NCBI GenBank assembly: GCA_900751685.1 | Contig: CAADSR010000073.1 | Span: 1 to 6,980, forward strand | Direction: 5' to 3' | Source of the DNA: Clostridia bacterium | GTDB lineage: Bacteria; Bacillota; Clostridia; UBA1381 | DNA length: 6,980 nt | Shown: positions 1 to 4,041 of the stretch, in pieces | Position numbering within the stretch: position 1 is the first letter of the stretch | Layout: the number at the start of each line of letters is the position of its first letter | Translations under genes and position numbers: made by a program | The notes under the pieces: generated by a model | Told to the model about the DNA's origin: nothing | The model's input: only the letters and a program-made list of their open reading frames with translations | Database searches by the model: none

Positions 1-74
1 CTGGTGTGGCTCAACGGTAGAGCAGCTGATTTGTAATCAGCAGGTTGGGGGTTCAACTCCCTTCACCAGCTCCA
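1..74 (+). tRNA. tRNA-Thr (anticodon TGT), 5' base cut off by the window edge
   Basis: The cloverleaf is readable. The acceptor 3' strand CACCAGC (64-70) pairs with the 5' end, whose first G would lie one base before the window. The anticodon stem is GCTGA/TCAGC (25-29/37-41) with loop TTTGTAA, putting the anticodon TGT at 32-34. The T-loop is GTTCAACTC-like, the discriminator is T71, and the CCA end (72-74) is encoded in the DNA. TGT decodes ACA-type threonine codons. It lies 8 nt upstream of tRNA-Tyr and is probably co-transcribed with it. Confidence 0.96.
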
Positions 75-82
75 TATTTTAT

Positions 83-167
83 GGGGGAATTCCCGAGCGG
101 CCAAAGGGGGCAGACTGTAAATCTGTTGTCTTCGACTTCGATGGTTCGAATCCATCCTCTCCCACCA
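83..167 (+). tRNA. tRNA-Tyr (anticodon GTA), class II with long variable arm
   Basis: The acceptor 5' strand (83-89) pairs with 157-163, with one G-U pair and an A-C mismatch at the innermost position. The anticodon loop CTGTAAA (115-121) gives the anticodon GTA at 117-119. A long variable arm around 127-139 is typical of bacterial tRNA-Tyr. The T-stem is GATGG/CCATC (140-144/152-156) with loop TTCGAAT. Discriminator A164 and an encoded CCA (165-167) end the gene. A T-tailed hairpin follows directly, so this is the last gene of the tRNA transcript. Confidence 0.96.
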
Positions 168-175
168 TATAAAAG

Positions 176-218
176 CCCTGTTTTTCAAATGATTTTATTG
201 AAAAACGGGATTTTTTTT
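176..218 (+). terminator. Rho-independent terminator of the tRNA operon
   Basis: CCC-T-GTTTTTCAA (176-188) pairs with TTGAAAAACGGG (198-209), with T179 bulged and a 9-nt loop. Eight T residues follow (211-218). It starts 9 nt after the tRNA-Tyr CCA end. Confidence 0.9.
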
Positions 219-274
219 ATGCGGAATTATGAATAGGAGGGTTTCAGGGTGGAAAGATAAATTTTCCATGCGTC

Positions 275-308
275 TTGACAAAATGAATTGTTTGTGATAG
301 CGTAATAT
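275..308 (+). promoter_or_regulatory. Possible promoter of the Fic gene
   Basis: A perfect -35 hexamer TTGACA lies at 275-280. The -10 is poor: GATAGC-like sequence around 296-301 is near the right distance, and TAATAT at 303-308 is too far (22 nt). A short inverted repeat TGGAAA/TTTCCA (250-255/263-268) lies just upstream of the -35. Only the -35 is convincing. Confidence 0.4.
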
Positions 309-348
309 TCAATTAGGTGTGGGAATCTTTAAACGAAAGGATCATAAT

Positions 349-1119
349 ATGGAAGAGCTTTTAAAACGAATTGATGAATACAAAAAGCTGATCGACACAA
401 AACGTCCGTTAAAGCCGGAGGAAGTAAAGGAGCTTGATGATTATTTCCGTATCGGCACAACGTATTCTTCAAACGCTTTAGAAGGGAATACGCTTACGAT
501 TACCGAGACAAAGGTACTCCTTGAGGATGGGATCACCGTTGGAGGAAAACCGATCAAAGATTGTTATGAGGCCACAGGCCACGCGAAAGCCTATGATTAT
601 ATGCTTAAAACAGCAAGGGACAGTGAGCTTATATTCAGTGAGGATATGATAAAAAGATTCCATTATCTGTTTTATTCCAGTATCGATATTGAAAAGGCTG
701 GGGAATACCGTGACCATCAAGTGTTTATAACAGGGACGGAATATATCCCCCCAGCGCCAGAGGATGTTGCCAGACAAATGAGTGAGTTTATCAATGAGCT
801 CAATAGCAAAATGGGTCGTTTGCATCCTATACTGCTGTGTGCATTTGCACATAGGAGGCTTGTGGATATTCACCCGTTCACCGATGGAAATGGCCGTTGT
901 GCAAGGCTTTTGATGAATTTGATACTTGTAAACAAGGGATATCAGATCATAACAATTGCCCCGGTTTTACGGATGCAGTATATTTCTGCGCTCCGTATGG
1001 CGCAGTGTGAGAAAAACTCGAGCGATAGGGAGTTTAATAAGCTCATAGCGGAATGCGAGCTGGAATCACAAAAAGACTTTTGCAGGATGTTCCGGATAAA
1101 AGTAGAAAACACAATATAA
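349..1119 (+). CDS. Fic domain protein AMP-transferase, class II (N-terminal inhibitory helix)
   Basis: This is a Fic-family protein, expected to transfer AMP from ATP to hydroxyl side chains of target proteins in the cytoplasm. The Fic core motif HPFTDGNGRCAR is at residues 175-186, with catalytic H175 and the GNGR anion-binding loop. The target-docking flap lies around residues 125-137. An N-terminal inhibitory motif S-N-A-L-E-G-N (residues 41-47) matches the class II pattern [S/T]xxxE[G/N]; E45 would reach into the active site and hold the enzyme off. No separate antitoxin gene is seen, which fits built-in inhibition. I chose ATG 349 (256 aa) because GAAAGG sits 8 nt before it. The in-frame GTG at 319 would add 10 residues but has no ribosome binding site. 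The gene is monocistronic between a possible promoter at 275 and a terminator at 1121-1190. The target protein is unknown. Confidence 0.93.
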   Translation: MEELLKRIDEYKKLIDTKRPLKPEEVKELDDYFRIGTTYSSNALEGNTLTITETKVLLEDGITVGGKPIKDCYEATGHAKAYDYMLKTARDSELIFSEDMIKRFHYLFYSSIDIEKAGEYRDHQVFITGTEYIPPAPEDVARQMSEFINELNSKMGRLHPILLCAFAHRRLVDIHPFTDGNGRCARLLMNLILVNKGYQIITIAPVLRMQYISALRMAQCEKNSSDREFNKLIAECELESQKDFCRMFRIKVENTI

Positions 1120-1120
1120 A

Positions 1121-1190
1121 GCATAAATAAAGAGCTATGTGTGTTATTATGGTGTGAACCAAAGGATACAGTCATAGCTCTTTTTTATGC
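1121..1190 (+). terminator. Terminator of the Fic gene (long imperfect stem)
   Basis: AAGAGCTATG (1130-1139) pairs perfectly with CATAGCTCTT (1173-1182). The pairing extends outward as GCATAAA (from 1121) against TTTATGC (to 1190), with a small bulge. The stem encloses a 33-nt loop holding a mini-hairpin GGT-GTGA-ACC (1151-1160). The T run at 1181-1186 follows the GC part of the stem. It begins 1 nt after the Fic stop codon. Confidence 0.8.
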
Positions 1191-1381
1191 TTTTTATTAT
1201 GTTTATCTTTAATATTCATCACTCAATAAAAAATCAGCAATGTGCATTGTTTTGATTCCTTGATAATTACCGCCCACAAAAGTTATGAATTTTCAGTAGT
1301 TTTTAGGGTTATAACCGCAAAACTTATAAAAATATCTTATTTAATGGTATATTCACTTTTGACCTTTCTTAAAAGTAATAC

Positions 1382-1428
1382 AAATAAAAAGCTTAACTTC
1401 AGTGTTTCTGAAATTAAGCTTTTTATTT
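1382..1428 (-). terminator. Bidirectional terminator, probably ending the leftward pseudo-receiver gene
   Basis: A 15-bp perfect stem (1382-1396 with 1414-1428; AAATAAAAAGC on one side, GCTTTTTATTT on the other) continues past one C/A mismatch into TTCAG/CTGAA (1398-1402/1408-1412) with a 5-nt loop. Both ends carry A/T tracts, so it would work in either direction. Transcription from the minus-strand gene ending at 1587 runs through the 88-bp repeat into it. The Fic gene already has its own terminator upstream. Confidence 0.8.
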
Positions 1429-1482
1429 TATAGCAATCAACTGTTATGTTTGTTTTTATTAGAAAGGAATATGAAACAATCA

Positions 1483-1570
1483 CGTAGGGCGGGTCGGGCT
1501 ACCCACAGCCCGCCGCCACTCTAAACACCAAATGTGTTTCTTCGGCGGGAGGAGGGGGTCCCGCCCTACG
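1483..1570. repeat. 88-bp GC-rich palindromic repeat (REP/MITE-like) with 11-bp terminal inverted repeats
   Basis: The ends CGTAGGGCGGG (1483-1493) and CCCGCCCTACG (1560-1570) are perfect inverted repeats. Inside are two further hairpins. The first is CGGGCT-acccac-AGCCCG (1495-1512). The second is CCGCC/GGCGG (1513-1517/1544-1548), enclosing AAACAC-caaat-GTGTTT (1523-1539). The folded form is a three-way junction with unpaired purine-rich DNA (GAGGAGGGGGT) next to the closing stem. It encodes nothing, is far more GC-rich than both flanks and has no obvious target-site duplication. I interpret it as a dispersed non-coding repeat; this needs other copies in the genome to confirm. Confidence 0.75.
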
Positions 1571-1586
1571 GAAAATATAAAACCGA

Positions 1587-2444
1587 TCATTCAATTGTAT
1601 CTTGCTTCTTATTATGTAAAATCATTAGTGTTTTTTCGTATAGGGCTTTTAATTCTTTTATTGTTTTGGTTGTTTTTTTGGAGGACCAGCTGCTGTTTTG
1701 GGTGAGGGTGGTAAGGCACAGGGCCATTGTGTTCAGGATCGTTGATTTGGTTTGCTCATTGGTTTGGTCTTTGACGACCATTAGGGTGTATTCCATGATG
1801 AGCAGTGATGCAAGGCGGGGGTTTTCTGTAGAAAAATTAACGGCAAGCTTATCTATGACCTCGCCGATGGATAAATGTAATTTTTCGCTGTGCTGCCTTA
1901 TTGCATCAACGGTTTCTTTCATAACCGTTATGTTAAGGGTTTCTAAATTGGAAGGGATATCTTTTATAGCATCCCCCGGATGATCTTTTTCATGGAGCCG
2001 GGATTGATAGATTCTTTGTAAATACTTCATAAAATTAGACATGGGATCGCACCTTGAAAATTCAAATTCAATTTCATAATCACGTTTAACATTCATGATA
2101 CATTCGTCGAGCATAGCATAGATAACAGTACAGGCGTATTTATTAGAACGCTTTACTGTCTTTAATATGTTATATAGATTTTTATCTTTTAAATATCCAA
2201 CTATGATGAGAATGTCCGGGATGGTTTCTTTACATGCTTTTTCAGCATCATCAATAGACCAAAGCCGGATGACGTTCATGTCGTCATACTGCTTTAGGTA
2301 TTCACACAAGCCATCAGAGCAGCCCATAAGCCGGTCTGAAAGTATCATGATATTTATTTTATGCCCAAAGTGATGTACTATTGAACTGTTCATTTGGTCT
2401 TTTATGCTGTCGTATGCTATTTGGTCGGATACACTATATTTCAT
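1587..2444 (-). CDS. Uncharacterised protein with degenerate receiver-like N-terminal domain
   Basis: I do not recognise a named family for this 285-aa cytoplasmic protein. Residues about 28-145 show the alternating beta/alpha pattern of a response-regulator receiver: beta1 KINIMILSD (29-36), beta3 PDILIIV (76-82), beta4 CTVIYAML (105-112), beta5 near 123-131. At the end of beta3, where receivers carry the phosphoacceptor Asp (as in PDLILLD), there is V82. The acidic pair after beta1 is reduced to D36. It would therefore be a pseudo-receiver that cannot be phosphorylated in the usual way. Residues about 165-285 are predicted mostly helical, rich in K/E/T, with no recognisable HTH or enzyme motif. 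The start is firm: AAGGAG (complement of 2453-2458) lies 8 nt before ATG. It is divergent from the HTH gene pair at 2674-3189 and shares the inverted-repeat intergenic region with it, suggesting joint regulation. The receiver reading rests on secondary-structure pattern alone. Confidence 0.8.
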   Translation of the reverse strand: MKYSVSDQIAYDSIKDQMNSSIVHHFGHKINIMILSDRLMGCSDGLCEYLKQYDDMNVIRLWSIDDAEKACKETIPDILIIVGYLKDKNLYNILKTVKRSNKYACTVIYAMLDECIMNVKRDYEIEFEFSRCDPMSNFMKYLQRIYQSRLHEKDHPGDAIKDIPSNLETLNITVMKETVDAIRQHSEKLHLSIGEVIDKLAVNFSTENPRLASLLIMEYTLMVVKDQTNEQTKSTILNTMALCLTTLTQNSSWSSKKTTKTIKELKALYEKTLMILHNKKQDTIE

Positions 2445-2510
2445 TCTTATATCTCCTTAGTTTATATTTTTATAGTTTTTTTTAGAGAAGCATTTAGTTT
2501 TAGAATTTTA

Positions 2511-2541
2511 TTGACAAATAATTTTATAATATGACTATAAG
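2511..2541 (+). promoter_or_regulatory. Possible promoter of the small HTH gene pair
   Basis: The perfect -35 TTGACA at 2511-2516 is followed by a weaker -10, CTATAA/TATAAG at about 2535-2541 (18-19 nt spacing). This -10 lies in the spacer of the first inverted repeat (2522-2557). The resulting leader of about 125 nt would contain the second and third inverted repeats. Confidence 0.5.
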
Positions 2542-2557
2542 TGAGCATATTATAAAA
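2522..2557. repeat. Inverted repeat 1 of the divergent intergenic region (12-bp arms, 12-nt spacer)
   Basis: TTTTATAATATG (2522-2533) and CATATTATAAAA (2546-2557) are perfect reverse complements around a 12-nt spacer that contains the candidate rightward -10. It is probably an operator, or a hairpin in the leftward leader. Confidence 0.75.
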
Positions 2558-2561
2558 ATAA

Positions 2562-2593
2562 CATATACATAAGTAAGTATACCTATGTATATG
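2562..2593. repeat. Inverted repeat 2 of the divergent intergenic region (10-bp arms, 12-nt spacer)
   Basis: CATATACATA (2562-2571) and TATGTATATG (2584-2593) are perfect reverse complements, again with a 12-nt spacer. It lies 4 nt from repeat 1 and abuts repeat 3. Confidence 0.75.
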
Positions 2594-2621
2594 GCCTTAT
2601 ATTACCATACTAATATAAGGC
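2594..2621. repeat. Inverted repeat 3 of the divergent intergenic region (11-bp arms, 6-nt loop)
   Basis: GCCTTATATTA (2594-2604) and TAATATAAGGC (2611-2621) are perfect reverse complements around ccatac. No T tract follows on the plus strand, so it is not an ordinary terminator in that direction. It fills the space between the leftward -35 and -10, a natural place for a repressor to bind. Confidence 0.75.
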
Positions 2622-2627
2622 TGTCAA
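2599..2627 (-). promoter_or_regulatory. Predicted promoter of the pseudo-receiver gene
   Basis: On the minus strand, -35 TTGACA (complement of 2622-2627) is followed after exactly 17 nt by -10 TAATAT (complement of 2599-2604). Transcription would start near 2592 and leave a leader of about 150 nt. The promoter is almost wholly covered by the third inverted repeat (2594-2621). Confidence 0.6.
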
Positions 2628-2673
2628 GAGAACGGATTATATGGTATATTACATATGTAAGGAGATTAAGGTA

Positions 2674-2889
2674 ATGAATGATGTGGGACAAGTTATTTTA
2701 AAAGTGGACAAACTATTAGAACGTTATAATATGAGTACAAGTAAATTTGCTCGTGAGACGAGAATACAATATAAGCAAGCAAAAAGTTATTGTGAAGGTG
2801 ATATGCAAAAGGTTGACTTAGTTATCTTAGCAAAAATATGTTATACCTTTAAATGTAGTATTTCAGATATACTAGAGTATACTTTATAA
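2674..2889 (+). CDS. Small Cro/C1-type (XRE) HTH protein, copy 1
   Basis: This 71-aa protein is almost entirely one DNA-binding domain. Residues 5-30 form the first helices (GQVILKVDKLLERY, then MSTSKFARE). The middle QYKQAK region is in recognition-helix position. The tail LAKICYTFKCSISDILEY (52-69) is the usual closing helix of small XRE regulators, ending in the ILEY signature. I chose ATG 2674 because AAGGAG (2659-2664) lies 9 nt before it. The in-frame ATG at 2641 would add 11 residues upstream of that ribosome binding site. It matches copy 2 (2935-3189) at about 52 of 67 aligned positions, so the two arose by tandem duplication. It is divergent from the pseudo-receiver gene and probably binds the inverted repeats between them; that target is inferred from position. 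With no partner domain it likely acts as a dimeric repressor. Confidence 0.88.
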   Translation: MNDVGQVILKVDKLLERYNMSTSKFARETRIQYKQAKSYCEGDMQKVDLVILAKICYTFKCSISDILEYTL

Positions 2890-3171
2890 TATTAGAATGT
2901 AAAAGACATCTTAAAAGATAGAAAGGATTTGGATATGAAAGATGTAGAAAAAGAACATATAATAAAAGAAGATATAGGACAAGTTATTTTAAAAGTTGAT
3001 AAATTGTTAGAACGATATGATATGAGTACAAGTAAATTTGCTCGCGAGGCAAAACTACAATATAAGCAGGCAAAAAACTATGGCAATGGTGAGGTGCAAA
3101 AAGTTGATTTAAACGTTTTAGCACGAATATGCCATACGTTTAAATGCGATATTTCAGATATACTAGAATAT
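2680..3171 (+). repeat. Tandem gene duplication: two diverged 201-bp direct repeats
   Basis: Bases 2680-2880 and 2971-3171 align without gaps at an offset of 291 bp and encode the shared part of the two HTH proteins. Long identical stretches remain (for example, the GGACAAGTTATTTTAAAAGT region), while changes cluster mid-domain. Confidence 0.85.
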
Positions 3172-3189
3172 ATCGATAAGCCAGAATAA
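2935..3189 (+). CDS. Small Cro/C1-type (XRE) HTH protein, copy 2
   Basis: This 84-aa paralogue of the preceding gene lies 45 nt downstream with no promoter or terminator recognised between them, so the two are probably one operon. It carries the same single HTH domain (residues about 13-79) plus a charged 12-residue N-terminal extension (KDVEKEHIIKED) and a short DKPE tail. Differences from copy 1 are concentrated in the middle of the domain (AKLQYKQAKNYGNGEV against TRIQYKQAKSYCEGDM), close to the DNA-reading helix, so the two may differ in DNA affinity. I chose ATG 2935, with GAAAGGA (2921-2927) 7 nt upstream, over TTG 2929, which leaves only 1 nt. A strong terminator follows at 3230-3259. 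Confidence 0.88.
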   Translation: MKDVEKEHIIKEDIGQVILKVDKLLERYDMSTSKFAREAKLQYKQAKNYGNGEVQKVDLNVLARICHTFKCDISDILEYIDKPE

Positions 3190-3229
3190 AGATTTTACGT
3201 TATAATAAAATAGATAAAGGGAGTACAAA

Positions 3230-3259
3230 AATGCATTTTCTAGGAAGTGCATTTTTTTT
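3230..3259 (+). terminator. Terminator of the HTH gene pair
   Basis: AATGCATTTTC (3230-3240) pairs with GAAGTGCATT (3244-3253), with one bulged T and one G-T pair, around a TAG loop. Eight T residues follow (3252-3259). It separates the HTH operon from the toxin-antitoxin promoter that starts 12 nt later. Confidence 0.82.
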
Positions 3260-3270
3260 CGTGCATTGTG

Positions 3271-3299
3271 TTGACATATTACGAAAATCGTGTTACGAT
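3271..3299 (+). promoter_or_regulatory. Toxin-antitoxin operon promoter with embedded operator
   Basis: The -35 TTGACA (3271-3276) and -10 TACGAT (3294-3299) are separated by exactly 17 nt. Between and within them are alternating half-sites ACGA (3281-3284), TCGT (3288-3291) and ACGA (3295-3298), spaced 7 bp apart. They form two overlapping dyads (ACGA-N3-TCGT and ATCGT-N3-ACGAT). Ribbon-helix-helix antitoxins of the RelB type bind such short repeated half-sites and repress their own operon. Confidence 0.8.
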
Positions 3300-3325
3300 G
3301 AACTTGATTGAAGGAGGTTTTAAAA

Positions 3326-3583
3326 ATGGCTAATTTAAATATCCGCATCGATGATACATTAAAAAAACAGGCGGAGACGGTGTTCGCCGACCTTGGTATC
3401 AGCCTATCCGCCGCAACCACAATTTTTTTGAAACAGGTCGTTCGCTGTAATGGAATCCCATTTGAACTACGGGCGGACCCTTTTTATGCTGCTGAAAATC
3501 AAGCCCGCCTGTTGGCTGCCAAAGAGCGCATGGAGAAAAACGGCGGCACCGTTCACGAATTGATCGAGGTGGACGATGATTAA
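3326..3583 (+). CDS. RelB/DinJ-family antitoxin
   Basis: This 85-aa protein has the RelB/DinJ layout. An N-terminal ribbon-helix-helix DNA-binding and dimer region comes first: beta strand ANLNIRIDD (2-10), helix TLKKQAETVFADLG, then ISLSAATTIFLKQVV (25-39). The linker GIPFELRADPF (43-53), a family hallmark, and a C-terminal toxin-binding helix (about 55-72) with an acidic tail follow. It should neutralise the downstream YoeB-type toxin by direct binding and, alone or in complex, repress the promoter at 3271-3299. ATG 3326 is preceded by a full AAGGAGG (3311-3317) at 8 nt spacing; the TTG at 3308 lies before that site and is unlikely. The last 8 nt overlap the toxin start, giving tight translational coupling with the antitoxin made first. 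Confidence 0.92.
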   Translation: MANLNIRIDDTLKKQAETVFADLGISLSAATTIFLKQVVRCNGIPFELRADPFYAAENQARLLAAKERMEKNGGTVHELIEVDDD

Positions 3584-3839
3584 AGCGTGGGATGATTTTG
3601 CATGGGAGGATTACCTGTACTGGCAGAAGCAAGATAAAAAGACGATAAAGCGCATTAACCAGTTATTGCAAGACATTGACCGCAACGGCAATAATGGTAT
3701 TGGCAAGCCTGAACCTTTAAAAGGTGATATGCAAGGCTATTGGAGCCGCCGTATTGACGAAGTGAATAGGCTTGTCTACCGCATTATTGAAAACCGGATC
3801 GAAATCCTCCAATGCCGTTCTCACTATGGTGATAAATAG
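3576..3839 (+). CDS. yoeB: YoeB/Txe-family mRNA interferase toxin
   Basis: This 87-aa protein closely follows E. coli YoeB, a ribosome-dependent endoribonuclease that cuts mRNA in the A site and stops translation. Recognisable blocks are WEDYLYWQ (10-17), KRINQLLQDI (25-34), GKPEPLKG (43-50), YWSRRID (55-61), NRLVYRI (64-70) and CRSHY (80-84). The catalytic residues fall at the same numbers as in E. coli YoeB: E46, R65, H83 and Y84, so it should be active. It starts inside the end of the antitoxin gene (overlap ATGATTAA) with no strong ribosome binding site of its own, so it depends on antitoxin translation. Family members usually pair with a YefM/Phd antitoxin; here the partner is RelB/DinJ-like. 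A hairpin follows 2 nt after the stop. Confidence 0.94.
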   Translation: MIKAWDDFAWEDYLYWQKQDKKTIKRINQLLQDIDRNGNNGIGKPEPLKGDMQGYWSRRIDEVNRLVYRIIENRIEILQCRSHYGDK

Positions 3840-3841
3840 AG

Positions 3842-3875
3842 TAACGCCCCGAGCTTTAAACAGTTCGGGGCGTTA
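3842..3875 (+). terminator. Strong hairpin ending the toxin-antitoxin operon
   Basis: TAACGCCCCGAGCT (3842-3855) pairs with AGTTCGGGGCGTTA (3862-3875) through 14 positions including one G-T pair, with loop ttaaac. No T run follows, so it is either a weak intrinsic terminator or a transcript-stabilising stem. Its position 2 nt after the toxin stop makes an end-of-operon role likely. Confidence 0.7.
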
Positions 3876-3980
3876 TGCGTATAGGCCGTACGGAGTGAAA
3901 TTTATATCCATGTTCGGTGGTTGAAAAAGTCCCGCTTCATGCAGGGATATTGAAAGGATAAAAAAATTTTTTTTCAAAAG

Positions 3981-4014
3981 TGTCACATTTTGCTTGTTTG
4001 ATTTGTTCTATAAG
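3981..4014 (+). promoter_or_regulatory. Possible self-directed ECF promoter of the sigma gene
   Basis: TGTCACATTTT (from 3981) resembles an ECF-type -35 region, and GTTCTATAAG (4005-4014) could be the -10. No good housekeeping -35 is present. ECF sigma genes commonly control their own promoter, which makes this the natural candidate. Confidence 0.45.
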
Positions 4015-4028
4015 TGAAAAGCTTTTCA
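4015..4028. repeat. 14-bp perfect palindrome in the sigma gene leader
   Basis: TGAAAAGCTTTTCA is a perfect palindrome placed immediately after the candidate -10 and overlapping the upstream edge of the ribosome binding site (4028-4036). It could be an operator or a small leader hairpin. Confidence 0.5.
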
Positions 4029-4041
4029 AGGTGGTGTAAAA

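Larger units (their letters stand above)
1191..1586. other. Intergenic region without a convincing gene
   Basis: About 400 bases between the Fic terminator and the end of the minus-strand gene. The left part is very AT-rich and holds a 10-bp palindrome GGTTATAACC (1307-1316). An open frame at 1242-1433 has no ribosome binding site and runs into the terminator stem at 1382-1428, so I do not call it. The right part holds the 88-bp palindromic repeat described separately. Confidence 0.75.

Noticed and set aside
83..167. tRNA-Tyr as an integration (att) site of a mobile element
   Set aside because: I looked for a repeat of the tRNA 3' end elsewhere in the window and found none; no integrase is present.
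45..236. 63-codon plus-strand open frame
   Set aside because: It runs across the 3' end of tRNA-Thr, all of tRNA-Tyr and the terminator; these RNA genes explain the sequence.
232..260. Strong AGGAGG-like site after the tRNA terminator followed by GTG
   Set aside because: The frame closes after three codons, so it is chance or the remnant of a lost gene.
478..873. 131-codon minus-strand open frame
   Set aside because: Lies opposite the Fic gene, whose catalytic motif and ribosome binding site establish the plus-strand frame.
1242..1433. 63-codon plus-strand open frame in the AT-rich gap
   Set aside because: No ribosome binding site, no recognisable protein pattern, and its end is the stem of the 1382-1428 terminator.
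1471..1524. 17-codon open frame with AGAAAGGA upstream, entering the palindromic repeat
   Set aside because: The coding part is just the GC-rich repeat; the peptide has no pattern of its own.
1534..1983. 149-codon plus-strand open frame
   Set aside because: Antisense shadow of the 285-aa minus-strand gene, which has a strong ribosome binding site; it also begins inside the palindromic repeat.
3231..3311. 26-codon open frame with a GGGAG site (3220-3223) and TATAAT upstream (3201-3206)
   Set aside because: Its 5' end is the stem of the terminator at 3230-3259 and the rest is the toxin-antitoxin promoter. There is no -35 for the TATAAT. A leader peptide is not excluded but not supported.
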